Shown here: piece by piece, positions 51,366 to 59,713 of the stretch
How positions within the stretch are numbered: position 1 is the stretch's first letter
How the letters are laid out: each line of letters begins with the position of its first letter
Source: an uncultured Coriobacteriaceae bacterium
GTDB taxonomy: Bacteria; Actinomycetota; Coriobacteriia; Coriobacteriales; Atopobiaceae
Length of the DNA stretch: 64,000 bases
Assembly (NCBI GenBank): GCA_902801175.1
Contig: CADCHF010000001.1
Location: 1 to 64,000, forward strand
Reading direction: 5' to 3'
Program-made: the position numbers and the translations under genes
Notes under the pieces: generated by a model
What the model was told of the DNA's origin: nothing
The model's input: only the letters and a program-made list of their open reading frames with translations
The model's database searches: none

Positions 51366-52283
51366 TTATGAGACCACCGACGAAAGCGCCACGCTTGCGG
51401 TGCTCAGCTGCGTGTTCACGTACTCGGTCCACTGCGTGCTAGCCGAGGTCACGGCAGCGCTGTGGAGCTGATAGGCGACGTTGTAAGCCGTCTGCGCGGC
51501 GTCGTAGGTGGCCGCATCGGCCCTTACATCGTAGTCCCTAAGAGCTGTGACATAGTCGCCGCCCTCTTCTGACCAGATGCCGTGCTCAGCGTCCCACTCG
51601 TCACCAGCAAGGCCAATGATGTATGCCGCGTAGTCGGCAGTGGGCTCCGCCTCCTTGCCCTCCTCGGGCGCAGCCGGAGCCTGCGGAGCCTCGGGCGCCT
51701 CGCCCACTACGGCAACGCGAAGCTTGGCCATGGTGGCGGACTCCCTCAGGCGATTGGTGAGAGTCTCCTGGTCCATCGTGTAGGCGGCAGCTAGGCTGGC
51801 GAGGTCATCGGTTCCAAAGGTCTCTTGCGCATACGCAACAACCTCCTCGTCGGTCACCGTGATTCCCTTGGCCTCGGCATCGCGCATCAAAAGCGCAGTG
51901 CGAACAGCCGAGATGACGCTCTCTGCAGAAGGCATGATGTAGCCGCCGTCGGCATTGCGAGCTGCGTCAAGGGAGCTCTGCTGCGCGAGCGCCTCGCGCG
52001 CCGTGACCTCAAAGACCTCTCCGTCAATGACGTAGGTGGCCACTGCGCTGTCAAGCTCTGCCTCGGTAATACTCGTCTTGTTGGCAAGCGCACCAAAGCT
52101 CACGCCATCATCGGGCTCGACTACGACATAATGGCCCACATAGAAGCCACCTGCTAGCGCCGCAACAAGCAAAAGCAACCACACGAGCGTGGGAATCCTC
52201 GACCCGTGCTTGCGCTGCGGGGCAACATAGACCTCGGCGGGTGCGAGCGTGTTCTCGCTCGACTCGTTGGAGGCATTGGCCAC
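51366..52283 (-). CDS. PrsA/SurA-like single-pass membrane protein (paralog)
   Basis: A 305-residue protein: a short basic cytoplasmic start, one helix (IPTLVWLLLLVAALAGGFYV), a SurA_N-like region (ITEAELDSAVATYVIDGEVF; LLMRDAEAKGITVTDEEVVA) and the same C-terminal module as the 35.0-kb protein (GDEWDAEHGIW; YDAAQTAYNVAYQLHS; WTEYVN). It differs by lacking the long acidic cytoplasmic region. The GTG at 52283 has a GGGTGG-like site about 8 bases upstream; GTG 52295 is an alternative overlapping the HEAT gene. Probably an extracytoplasmic chaperone. Confidence 0.75.
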   Translation of the reverse strand: MANASNESSENTLAPAEVYVAPQRKHGSRIPTLVWLLLLVAALAGGFYVGHYVVVEPDDGVSFGALANKTSITEAELDSAVATYVIDGEVFEVTAREALAQQSSLDAARNADGGYIMPSAESVISAVRTALLMRDAEAKGITVTDEEVVAYAQETFGTDDLASLAAAYTMDQETLTNRLRESATMAKLRVAVVGEAPEAPQAPAAPEEGKEAEPTADYAAYIIGLAGDEWDAEHGIWSEEGGDYVTALRDYDVRADAATYDAAQTAYNVAYQLHSAAVTSASTQWTEYVNTQLSTASVALSSVVS

Positions 52284-52284
52284 G

Positions 52285-52857
52285 TCACTCGCCACCCTTC
52301 GCGGCTGCGATGATCTGTGCAGAGTAGGCCCTCATGAACGCCTGGCTGTTGTCGGCATCAAAGCTCACACGGGCGATAAGCGCCTCGCTTGTCTTCTCGG
52401 AGAGATTGCCACGAGCAAACTCGAGCAGGGCAACAAGCATGTCGTGATACTCAGGATCGCCGTGATAGCACTGCACTGCCTCGTCGAGAATCGGCCAAAC
52501 CTGGTCGGAACGTGCGGGCGATGCGGCACCAAGGCGGCACAGGTAGCGGAAGGCAGCCAAACGCACGGTGGCAGAATCCTCATCAAACAGAGAGGCCTCC
52601 GCGCCATCGTAGCCCTCGGCCACACGATCGGGATCAATCAGCGCAAGCTCGCCCAGCGCATCAAAGACCTCCCAGCGGGTCTGCGCCTCGGGACGATAGA
52701 GCGCATCCACCAGATCGTCGGCAAACGGGAGAAACTGCGAAGCGTCCTCGTGTGCCATGAGCGCAATGTGATGTGCGGCCTCCTGCCTAGAACGCCTACG
52801 AGCACCTGCAAGGGCGCTTACAAGATATGCAGCACTAGGAGTTAGTTCTTCTGCCAT
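52285..52857 (-). CDS. HEAT-repeat-like helical protein
   Basis: A 190-residue all-helical protein with repeated two-helix units (AGARRRSRQEAAHHIALMA; AQTRWEVFDALGELALIDP; ATVRLAAFRYLCRLGAASP; SDQVWPILDEAVQCYHG), as in HEAT or PBS-lyase-type scaffolds. No catalytic residues are seen. The ATG at 52857 has GAGAGGA 9 bases upstream; the stop abuts the start of the PrsA/SurA-like gene, so they are co-transcribed. Confidence 0.75.
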   Translation of the reverse strand: MAEELTPSAAYLVSALAGARRRSRQEAAHHIALMAHEDASQFLPFADDLVDALYRPEAQTRWEVFDALGELALIDPDRVAEGYDGAEASLFDEDSATVRLAAFRYLCRLGAASPARSDQVWPILDEAVQCYHGDPEYHDMLVALLEFARGNLSEKTSEALIARVSFDADNSQAFMRAYSAQIIAAAKGGE

Positions 52858-52876
52858 GGATAGTTCCTCTCTCAAG

Positions 52877-53653
52877 CTACTCCGAGAAGCCGTCGACCAT
52901 GACGGTTCCGCTCCTTGGGTCTTGGTGGATGTCAATGAAGCCAAGTTTGGAGGCCTCGCGCAAGAGCATTGTAAACGACCTGTAGCCATAGCTGCGCTCA
53001 GTAAATTGAGGTCGCTTGCGTTTCATGGTGTCTTTAATGCGAGACGCAAGGAGCGAGCCCTCGCTCTCGCCCTGCAGCGCGTCGATTGTCTCGAAAAGCA
53101 GCTGGTAGCAAGGATGCTTTTCCTTTGAGACCTTGCCTTCAAAGGCTGGGACCCCACCCGCGCTCACAATGTCCTCGTAGAAGATGAACTCGTCGCAGAC
53201 TTCGGTCAGCAGCGGGCTTGTGGCTTCTTTCATACCCACGCCTACCACGGTCTTTCCAAACTCCTTGAGCTTGGACACGAGCGGCGAGAAGTCGGAGTCT
53301 CCGGAGAGAATCGCAAAGGTGTCGATGTGGTCCTTGGTCAGGCAGATCTCCATTGCGTCCACCGCAAGGCGAATGTCGGCGGAGTTCTTGCCCGTAAAGG
53401 CACGATCGGGAATCTCGATGAGCTCGATTCCCAGCTCGTGCAGAGGAGTGATGGCCGTGTCAAAGCGCTGCCAGTCGCAATAGGCGCGCTTTACCGCGAT
53501 ACGGCTCTTGTCGACGAGGCGCTCAAGAATGCGCTTCACGTCGGGCAGCGGACCAACCTCCTGATGGCCGTTGCGCTTTCTTCTCCCGGTGCCCAAGGCA
53601 AGGTTCTCATAGTCTATGAGAACCGCCATGGAACTCTGGGTCACTTCGTTCAT
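52877..53653 (-). CDS. NYN-domain nuclease with OST-HTH/LOTUS domain
   Basis: A 258-residue protein. Residues 8-165 are an NYN (PIN-like) nuclease domain: VLIDYENLALG, NSADIRLAVDAMEICL and FAILSGDSDFSPLVSKLKE, giving the conserved Asp residues. Residues about 185-258 are an OST-HTH/LOTUS RNA-binding domain (LLASRIKDTMKRKRPQFTER). Bacterial NYN-LOTUS proteins (LabA/YaiI-like) are predicted RNases. AAAGGA lies 11 bases before the ATG. It leads the operon with the HEAT and PrsA/SurA-like genes, 19 bases apart. Confidence 0.9.
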   Translation of the reverse strand: MNEVTQSSMAVLIDYENLALGTGRRKRNGHQEVGPLPDVKRILERLVDKSRIAVKRAYCDWQRFDTAITPLHELGIELIEIPDRAFTGKNSADIRLAVDAMEICLTKDHIDTFAILSGDSDFSPLVSKLKEFGKTVVGVGMKEATSPLLTEVCDEFIFYEDIVSAGGVPAFEGKVSKEKHPCYQLLFETIDALQGESEGSLLASRIKDTMKRKRPQFTERSYGYRSFTMLLREASKLGFIDIHQDPRSGTVMVDGFSE

Positions 53654-53748
53654 GTAGTGTTGGATCCTTTCAGATAGCTAGAGCCTCAGCGCGAGCACCG
53701 CACCCGCCAGCAAGGCGTGCCCGGACACCAGCACTGAGCTAGCAGTTG

Positions 53749-54741
53749 CTACAGTTGGCTCGTCCCCATGAAATAGCGCTGACGTGCGGGGCTCGAAAGC
53801 TGCTCGCTGGGCACCTCTTCGGCCAGTGCCGACCAGTCGAGGCCGGCTGCGGTCGAGGTCTCCTCGTCGGTATAGAGCAACGAGAGTGCCTGGGTGCCCT
53901 TGCGACCACCGCCAACCTGGCAGAGCATGTCCACAAGGTTGAGGGCGGTTTCGGTGGCGGGCAGCGTGACGTCGCGCTCCTCGGCAGCCTCAATGGCAAG
54001 CTGCAGATCCTTGAGCAGATGCTGTGCCATGAAGCCCGGAGCGTAGTCCTCGTCGATGGCCTTTGTTGCCACATTGGTGAGCTGCACCGAGCCGCCCATG
54101 CCGCCACCAACCATCTGGGCAACCTTGCGCTCGGAAAGCCCGTATTGACGAGCCAGGGCCAATAGCTCAGAGGCTCCAGCCAGGCAGGCTGCCACGGAAA
54201 TTTGGTTGCACAGCTTTGCAATCTGGCCAGCGCCGGGCTCATCGAACCACTGGATGGTCTTTGCAAAGGTCTTGAGCAGCGGAATCACGGGCTCGGCATC
54301 GTGCTCGGAGATGCCCGCAATGAGAACGAGCGTGCCATCGATGGCACCTTGCTCCCCTCCCGTCACTGGGCAGTCAAATGCATGCTTGTCCTCGACCTCC
54401 GCCGCATCGTGGATGTCGCGCGCAAGCTGCGGAGAGCTGGTGGTGAGGTCAATGAGCCAGGCCCCGCGCTTGGCAACGCGGATCAGGCCATCGGTGGAAA
54501 GGTAGATGTCCTCCACGTCGGACGGGTAACCCACCATGGTGAAGATCACGTCGGCATCGCGCGCAGCTGCCGCCGGGCTCTCTGCCCAGGTGGCTCCACG
54601 CGCAAGCAAGCCCTCGGCCTTCTTGCGCGTGCGATTGTGCACCGTTACTCGATAGCCGGCGTCAAGCAGGTGCCCCGCAATCGGCGCACCCATGATCCCC
54701 GTGCCTATAAAGGCAACCTTAAAGGCAGTACCCTTGGTCAT
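53749..54741 (-). CDS. 3-hydroxyisobutyrate dehydrogenase-family NAD-dependent oxidoreductase
   Basis: A 330-residue beta-hydroxyacid dehydrogenase. The Rossmann motif is FIGTGIMGAPIAGHLLDAGY; DCPVTGGEQGAIDGTL is the substrate-binding stretch and AGQIAKLCNQI carries the catalytic Lys. Such enzymes act on 3-hydroxyisobutyrate, tartronate semialdehyde, succinic semialdehyde and similar compounds; which one is not determinable. AGGAG lies 5 bases before the ATG at 54741. Confidence 0.92.
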   Translation of the reverse strand: MTKGTAFKVAFIGTGIMGAPIAGHLLDAGYRVTVHNRTRKKAEGLLARGATWAESPAAAARDADVIFTMVGYPSDVEDIYLSTDGLIRVAKRGAWLIDLTTSSPQLARDIHDAAEVEDKHAFDCPVTGGEQGAIDGTLVLIAGISEHDAEPVIPLLKTFAKTIQWFDEPGAGQIAKLCNQISVAACLAGASELLALARQYGLSERKVAQMVGGGMGGSVQLTNVATKAIDEDYAPGFMAQHLLKDLQLAIEAAEERDVTLPATETALNLVDMLCQVGGGRKGTQALSLLYTDEETSTAAGLDWSALAEEVPSEQLSSPARQRYFMGTSQL

Positions 54742-54780
54742 GCCCGCTCCTCTTAACATGTTGGTAGAACCAGTCGATTG

Positions 54781-55812
54781 CTATGCGCCACGCACCTTGC
54801 GCGCAATGCGGTCGGTCAGCGAGAGCTTCTCGCGACGATCGCTGCCCCAGAAGGCCACGGCCACCATGCCGGGACCCACGTGACTGCCAATGACCGGCGA
54901 GATATAGCTGCGCATGACGACCACGTCCTCGCAACCCTTCTCCTTGCGAATCTGCGCCTCGAGCCAGTCCGCATCCTTGTCGGCGTCTGCGGAGGCAATG
55001 GCGATGGGCAGGCTGCGGTCGTGACCATAGTTCTCACGGAAGTCCTGCAGGATTGCCCGCAGAGCCTTCTTGCGGCCACGGCACATGCCGCACAGCGTGA
55101 GTGCACCCGTGCGGTCGTAGCTCAGCTCGGGCTTGATGTCGAGCTTGCCACCCACGTTGGCAGCAGTGGGCGGAATGCGACCGCCCTGGCCGAGCCAGTG
55201 GAGGCTGTCGAGCGTGAAGTAGCCCTGCACAAAGTAGCGGGCGTCCTCGGCCCAGTGATAGAGTTCCTCGGCCGTGAAGCCCTCGGCGGCCTGGCGCACC
55301 ACTTCGATGGCCAGCAGCTCGGCGGCCAAAGAGGGGCAGAGGTTGTCGAGCACATAGATCTTGGACTCGGGATGGGCCTGCATGACCGCCTCCGCCGCTT
55401 GGCGAGCGGAGTCGATCGACGAGGAAAGCCCGCCGGTGAAGCCGAGGTAGAGAACGGGCAGACCGTCCGCAATCTCCTCCTCAAAGATCTCGATGTAGCG
55501 ACCAGGGGTGACGGCGGCCGTCGTGATACGCATGTCTGGGTTCTTGCGCATCATCTCGTAGAAGTCGTGGGGCGAGCGCGACTCCCAAAGGTCGTCCAGA
55601 AACTCGCCATCGGGCGTGACATAGGAGAACGGAATGACGCGCACGCCAAGACGGTCGGCAACCACCCGGTCGAAGTCGCCCGGGGAGTCCACGATGATCT
55701 TGCACGTACGACGCCTGTGATACGCCCGGCCAACGTTTGACACGTCGACCGGGCCGTTGAGGTTGCTTATCGTCGAGCTGCTAGCGGCGGTGCTGGTGAC
55801 GTCCTGCTCCAT
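54781..55812 (-). CDS. DegV-family fatty-acid-binding protein
   Basis: A 343-residue protein. From residue 37: CKIIVDSPGDFDRVVADRLG, VRVIPFSYVTPDGEFLDD, then the lipid-contact TTAAVTPGRY and FTGGLSSSIDSARQA, both typical of DegV/FakB. The 35-residue N-terminal extension is Ser/Thr-rich. DegV/FakB proteins bind fatty acids and present them to FakA; no fakA is in this window. 39 bases from the next gene downstream. Confidence 0.93.
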   Translation of the reverse strand: MEQDVTSTAASSSTISNLNGPVDVSNVGRAYHRRRTCKIIVDSPGDFDRVVADRLGVRVIPFSYVTPDGEFLDDLWESRSPHDFYEMMRKNPDMRITTAAVTPGRYIEIFEEEIADGLPVLYLGFTGGLSSSIDSARQAAEAVMQAHPESKIYVLDNLCPSLAAELLAIEVVRQAAEGFTAEELYHWAEDARYFVQGYFTLDSLHWLGQGGRIPPTAANVGGKLDIKPELSYDRTGALTLCGMCRGRKKALRAILQDFRENYGHDRSLPIAIASADADKDADWLEAQIRKEKGCEDVVVMRSYISPVIGSHVGPGMVAVAFWGSDRREKLSLTDRIARKVRGA

Positions 55813-55847
55813 GATGCTCTCATTTCATCATGAGGACGTCGGGTGAG

Positions 55848-56444
55848 CTACTCGTCGTCCTCGCTTTCGATACGGGGCTTTATAATGCCATATCCCCCAT
55901 TATGACGGTGGTAAATCACGTTAACCAGACCAGTTGTGGCATTTTCGAAAACATAGAAATCGTGCCCAAGAAGGTCGGTCTGCACGAGCGCCTCCTCCTC
56001 GGTCATGGGGACCAGGTCAACAATCTTCTCACGAACGAGCTGATCGTCTTCCTCAGCCGGCTCAATGAGGTCGGCGAGGTTCTTGGCAGTGACAGCCTCG
56101 AGCTCTGGATGGGCAAGGCCGCGCGATGCGCGCTGACGCTTGTCGATTACCTTGGTCTTGTACTTGCGCAACTGACGAGAAACCTTGCTAGCGGCCTCAT
56201 CGATGGCGGCATTCATGTCGGTCGAGCTGTCGGTCACGCGCACCACGCTGTCGCGCACGAAGACGGTGACCTCGCAGGTCCTGCGCTCGGGATTGGAAAG
56301 ATTCTTATCGACCCTGAGAACTACGTCGCAGGTCATGGGCGATATGTCGAAGACGCGTAGCGCCTCCCCAATCTTTTCGTTGACACGCTCGCGCATCCCG
56401 TCGGTGACATTGACCCTACGTCCCGAGATCTTGATGTCGACCAT
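55848..56444 (-). CDS. hpf: Ribosome hibernation-promoting factor, long form
   Basis: A 198-residue protein. Residues 1-105 are the HPF/YfiA domain (VDIKISGRRVNVTDGMRERV, DKNLSNPERRTCEVTVFVRD); residues about 140-198 are the C-terminal dimerisation domain (IVDLVPMTEEEALVQTDLLG, HDFYVFENATTGLVNVIYHR). The long form dimerises 70S ribosomes into 100S during starvation. AAGGAGG lies 6 bases before the ATG at 56444. Confidence 0.96.
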   Translation of the reverse strand: MVDIKISGRRVNVTDGMRERVNEKIGEALRVFDISPMTCDVVLRVDKNLSNPERRTCEVTVFVRDSVVRVTDSSTDMNAAIDEAASKVSRQLRKYKTKVIDKRQRASRGLAHPELEAVTAKNLADLIEPAEEDDQLVREKIVDLVPMTEEEALVQTDLLGHDFYVFENATTGLVNVIYHRHNGGYGIIKPRIESEDDE

Positions 56445-56554
56445 CGATGCCTCCTTCTCGTCGCGGATGGGTACGTGGCGCCGCAGTGCGGCTCCTTTCA
56501 TTAAGTACATACCCAAAACGACTCGAACGCTACGCTCAATCGCCGAGTGGCGAA

Positions 56555-56614
56555 GAGCAGCAGCACCGCTCCTTGAGCCGCTCGGCAAGCGGTCTAAGAG
56601 CGGTGCTGCTGCTC
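56555..56614. repeat. 17-bp perfect inverted repeat upstream of hpf
   Basis: Arms at 56555-56571 and 56598-56614 (GAGCAGCAGCACCGCTC and complement) enclose 26 bases with a smaller hairpin. It lies between the end of the binding-protein gene and hpf; probable terminator without a U-tract or an hpf leader structure. Confidence 0.6.
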
Positions 56615-56652
56615 GACTAATTCTGAAAGCAGAAGCAATGGAGAGCTATTGC

Positions 56653-57750
56653 CTAGATGTTGGTGATGGCGTTGGAGCCAGCGTCGCTGCCGTCGCCCTC
56701 TTCCTCGGAGCCAGTGCCATCGGTTGCTTGAGTGTCACTCGACTCTTGGGTGCTGGTGGTCCTCGTCTCTGCGGTGGGCACGTTCTGAATCACTGAGTCG
56801 GTGGTGAGCGTGGGCATCTCACCCACCCAGCGCGAACGGACAAGCTGCAGGATGCCGTTTTGGGAGATAGTGTCGAAGGCAGTCTGCACCTGTGTGGCAA
56901 GTGCGGCGTTCTTGGTCAGCACCGCCACGCCAGAGGTGACGGGAACCTCGAGCGAACCCGCAAAGCCAATCCCTTTGTGCAGCGAGGCAAGGTAGGCGCC
57001 AGGATAGGCCTCGCACAGGACATAGTCGACCTCGCCATTGGCAAGAGCGTCAAAGGCCTCGTTGAGGCTGGCGTAGGACTTCTGGCTCATCTTGAGGCCG
57101 GTGTTGTTGAGCACGGCTTCCGAGACCGAGCCGCCCTGCACACCCACGCTCTTGCCTCCAAGCTCGGTGGCAGTCGCGACAACGTTGGACCCACGATAGA
57201 AGAACGACGTTGCGCTCTCGACATAGGTGCCAGAGATGGTGATGTGGTTGGGGTTGTCGGTCTGGCCGCTCATGATGATGTCGCACTGCGTGCCAAGCGA
57301 CGAAGCATCGGTGGCGGGCACATAGCGAACCTTGAGCCCCATCTCGCTCGCAAGGGCCGCGGCAATGTCAACGTCAAGGCCAAAGACCTTGCCGGCATCG
57401 CCCTCGACGCACATTGGCGCGCCAAGGGAGGCCGTCTTGAGACCGACGGTAAGATATCCAGGGCTCACCAGGGCAGACTGGTCAAGCGACGATACCTTGC
57501 CCGCAAGCACGGTGTCGCGCGCCTCATCGACCGAGGTCCTCACGCCAATGGGAAGCGTGAACTTGGGGATGTTGAGGTCCTCAAGGTTGATGTTGGGGAG
57601 ATTGATGTCCGGCAGCTTGATGCCCGACAGATCGGGGAGGTCAATGGGCACCTCCACATTGATGAAGGGAATTGTGCAGCCCGTGAGCGACACCGTCATG
57701 GCGAGTGCCATCACACCCGCCTTGAGCTTTCCAGCAAGCCTACCTTCCAT
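56653..57750 (-). CDS. Amino-acid-type ABC transporter solute-binding lipoprotein
   Basis: A 365-residue lipoprotein with lipobox SLTGC. A 40-residue linker with repeated LPD/LPN units (LPDLSGIKLPDINLPNINLE) precedes a type-2 periplasmic-binding domain of the polar amino acid family (SBP_bac_3: SPGYLTVGLKTASLGAPMCV, VFGLDVDIAAALASEMGLKV, TSFFYRGSNVVATATELGGK). The C-terminal tail is Ser/Thr/Asp-rich. No permease or ATPase is adjacent, so it may serve a transporter elsewhere. GGGAGG before the ATG at 57750. Confidence 0.9.
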   Translation of the reverse strand: MEGRLAGKLKAGVMALAMTVSLTGCTIPFINVEVPIDLPDLSGIKLPDINLPNINLEDLNIPKFTLPIGVRTSVDEARDTVLAGKVSSLDQSALVSPGYLTVGLKTASLGAPMCVEGDAGKVFGLDVDIAAALASEMGLKVRYVPATDASSLGTQCDIIMSGQTDNPNHITISGTYVESATSFFYRGSNVVATATELGGKSVGVQGGSVSEAVLNNTGLKMSQKSYASLNEAFDALANGEVDYVLCEAYPGAYLASLHKGIGFAGSLEVPVTSGVAVLTKNAALATQVQTAFDTISQNGILQLVRSRWVGEMPTLTTDSVIQNVPTAETRTTSTQESSDTQATDGTGSEEEGDGSDAGSNAITNI

Positions 57751-58107
57751 GAGCTTCCTCCCTGCCCGCAGACCATCGCCCACGGCTACCTGTGTCATCT
57801 GTGCGCCTCAGCCCAGCTGACCTGGTCTTTGACCCCACACTCGCATACCGGGGCGTTTGCTCGGGACGCCGCAGCGCCCTTCACTAGTAACCCTCTCGCC
57901 CGCGAGGCCCCATGCCTCTTGAGTATAACGGGCGGTACGACTTACCTCTAGGACGAGCCATGATCGCCACCGCGCGCACGCGGCGACTTACGTGGATCCC
58001 TTTGGCCTCGTCTGCCATGGACTAGGACGCAAACCATGAGCGCCCGCAACCACAGACCTGGGTTGAGACGTAATGAAGTATAACAGCTACTTGAAGCAAT
58101 CGTGCAG
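57751..58107. other. Intergenic region upstream of the solute-binding lipoprotein gene
   Basis: About 355 bases between comF and the lipoprotein gene. A TATACT box (minus strand) near 57924-57929 could be the -10 of its promoter, leaving a leader of about 170 bases. I recognise no riboswitch and no gene. Confidence 0.4.
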
Positions 58108-58842
58108 TTACCACACCCTTGCGAGTGCGAGCGCACCAATGCTTCGAGCGCCGTGCGCAAGCAGAGCCTCGGCGCATGCGCAGACAGACGCTCCTGTTGT
58201 AATGACGTCGTCAATGAGAAGAAGACGCATTCCCACCACAGAGTCAACGACCTCCACCGTGCCCGCCAGATTGCTACGCCTCTCCTCGCGACCAAGCTCT
58301 CGCTGGTCTTTTGCCGGAGTGCGTACGAGCGCGTCTGCCAGTGGCAAACCCACAAGCCAGGAGAGCTCCTTGGCCACAAGCTCCATATGGTCAAAGCCGC
58401 GCTTCTTGAAGGCCGCCCAGGTGGCAGGCACGTAGCAGAGTGCATCGAGCTCTGCGGGGTTGCAGCGCGACATGCCATCGCGCGCGGGCCAGGCCGATGC
58501 CTCGTAGGCGGCGCACTCCATGGCAGCCGCAATGACGGGAGCAAGGCGCAGCTCGTGTCCATCTTTGAAGCTTGTGGCAAGCTGCGCGCCAGGCCCCGAA
58601 AACGGAAGGGCACATACGCAGGAGCGCAGAGGCCAAGTGCCGTCGCACTCGGTGCAGATGAGCCTGCCAAATGGCGCTCCGCAGTTAGGACACGCAAAGC
58701 GTTGCTCGATCCACGGGAGCTTCCTTCGGCAGCTCTCACACAAAAGATCGCCCGGAAGATCGCAGACCACACAGCGTGTGGGCCACATGAGCTCCTGCGC
58801 CGACTGAAATGCACAGCCGAGCAACTCGGCCACATCAACCAC
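58108..58842 (-). CDS. ComF-family phosphoribosyltransferase-like protein
   Basis: A 244-residue protein with the ComF layout: a Cys4 zinc-like N-terminus (CVVCDLPGDLLCESCRRKLP; CPNCGAPFGRLICTEC) and a C-terminal PRTase domain with RLLLIDDVITTGAS. In naturally competent bacteria ComF supports DNA uptake; the competence machinery is not in this window. Start GTG at 58842 with GGGGTG about 7 bases upstream. Confidence 0.92.
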   Translation of the reverse strand: MVDVAELLGCAFQSAQELMWPTRCVVCDLPGDLLCESCRRKLPWIEQRFACPNCGAPFGRLICTECDGTWPLRSCVCALPFSGPGAQLATSFKDGHELRLAPVIAAAMECAAYEASAWPARDGMSRCNPAELDALCYVPATWAAFKKRGFDHMELVAKELSWLVGLPLADALVRTPAKDQRELGREERRSNLAGTVEVVDSVVGMRLLLIDDVITTGASVCACAEALLAHGARSIGALALARVW

Positions 58843-59152
58843 AACAGATCACCCCAAACCTAAAGAACCAACCACACGGGCCCTCGCCTCACCCGTTGCA
58901 TGAGTGCGCCAATGTTGGCACGAGCGTGGTTGTGGCAGCGCACGTCTTAGGTTGGCATGGGCTTGCCTCTAGCACGCAACAAAGACGTGCGTGACATCAG
59001 AGGACCTGGGTCCTTATGGCTTGCCCATGCGAGCCGCGCTCTTGGCAAGGTCGCACGAGCACCATGAGGGGCGACCTCAACGCTAAAATCTCCATAGTTA
59101 TGAGCGCGCAGGCCATTGGGGGTAGCGGCTCAACACGTGATTGGGGCAGTTC
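58843..59152. other. Intergenic region between divergent comF and the glycosylase gene
   Basis: About 310 bases holding promoters of two divergent genes. Nothing else recognised. Confidence 0.4.
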
Positions 59153-59656
59153 ATGGAACTGGAGAGAGTCCGGTCGTTTGAGCCGGTGATATGGCCCGAG
59201 AGCAAAGTGCTCATCTTGGGAACGGTTCCCAGCCCAAAGTCACGCGAGGTGGACATCAACTACGGCAACCCACGCAATCGCTTTTGGAAAGTGATCGCGG
59301 CCCTCTGGGATGAGGAGGACCCCATTGCGCGCGATAGGCGCTTTGACCTGCTGCGACGCCATCGTCTTGCGCTATGGGACGTGCTCGAGAGCTGCAGCAT
59401 AAACGGGGCGAGCGACTCCTCGATCAAGGACCCTGTGCCAAACGACATCGGTCGCGTACTGCGGGAGGCACCCATCAAGGCCATCTTTACCACTGGGTCG
59501 ACCGCCACCAAGCTCTATCGAAGGCTCTGCGAACCGGCTTGTGGCGTGGGCTGTGTGGGCCTTCCCTCAACCAGTCCCGCTAACGCCGCGTGGTCATTCG
59601 AGCGCCTTTGCGAGGCGTATCAGCCAATACGCACCATGGCCGACAGCGAGCTATAG
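59153..59656 (+). CDS. DNA-deoxyinosine (UDG-superfamily) glycosylase
   Basis: A 167-residue single-domain member of the uracil-DNA glycosylase superfamily, resembling the hypoxanthine/deoxyinosine (family 6) group: ILGTVPSPKSREVDINYGNP with RNRFWKVIAAL, then LWDVLESCSINGASDSSI and the C-terminal LPSTSPANAAWSFE. It removes deaminated bases to start base-excision repair. The ATG at 59153 has GGGG 6 bases upstream; a TTG 12 bases earlier is in frame. Confidence 0.88.
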   Translation: MELERVRSFEPVIWPESKVLILGTVPSPKSREVDINYGNPRNRFWKVIAALWDEEDPIARDRRFDLLRRHRLALWDVLESCSINGASDSSIKDPVPNDIGRVLREAPIKAIFTTGSTATKLYRRLCEPACGVGCVGLPSTSPANAAWSFERLCEAYQPIRTMADSEL

Positions 59657-59713
59657 CTGCAGACGGACCGCGTCGTTAAGCCCAGTCTCCTCACGCAAAC
59701 CAAAGCCCAAAAG

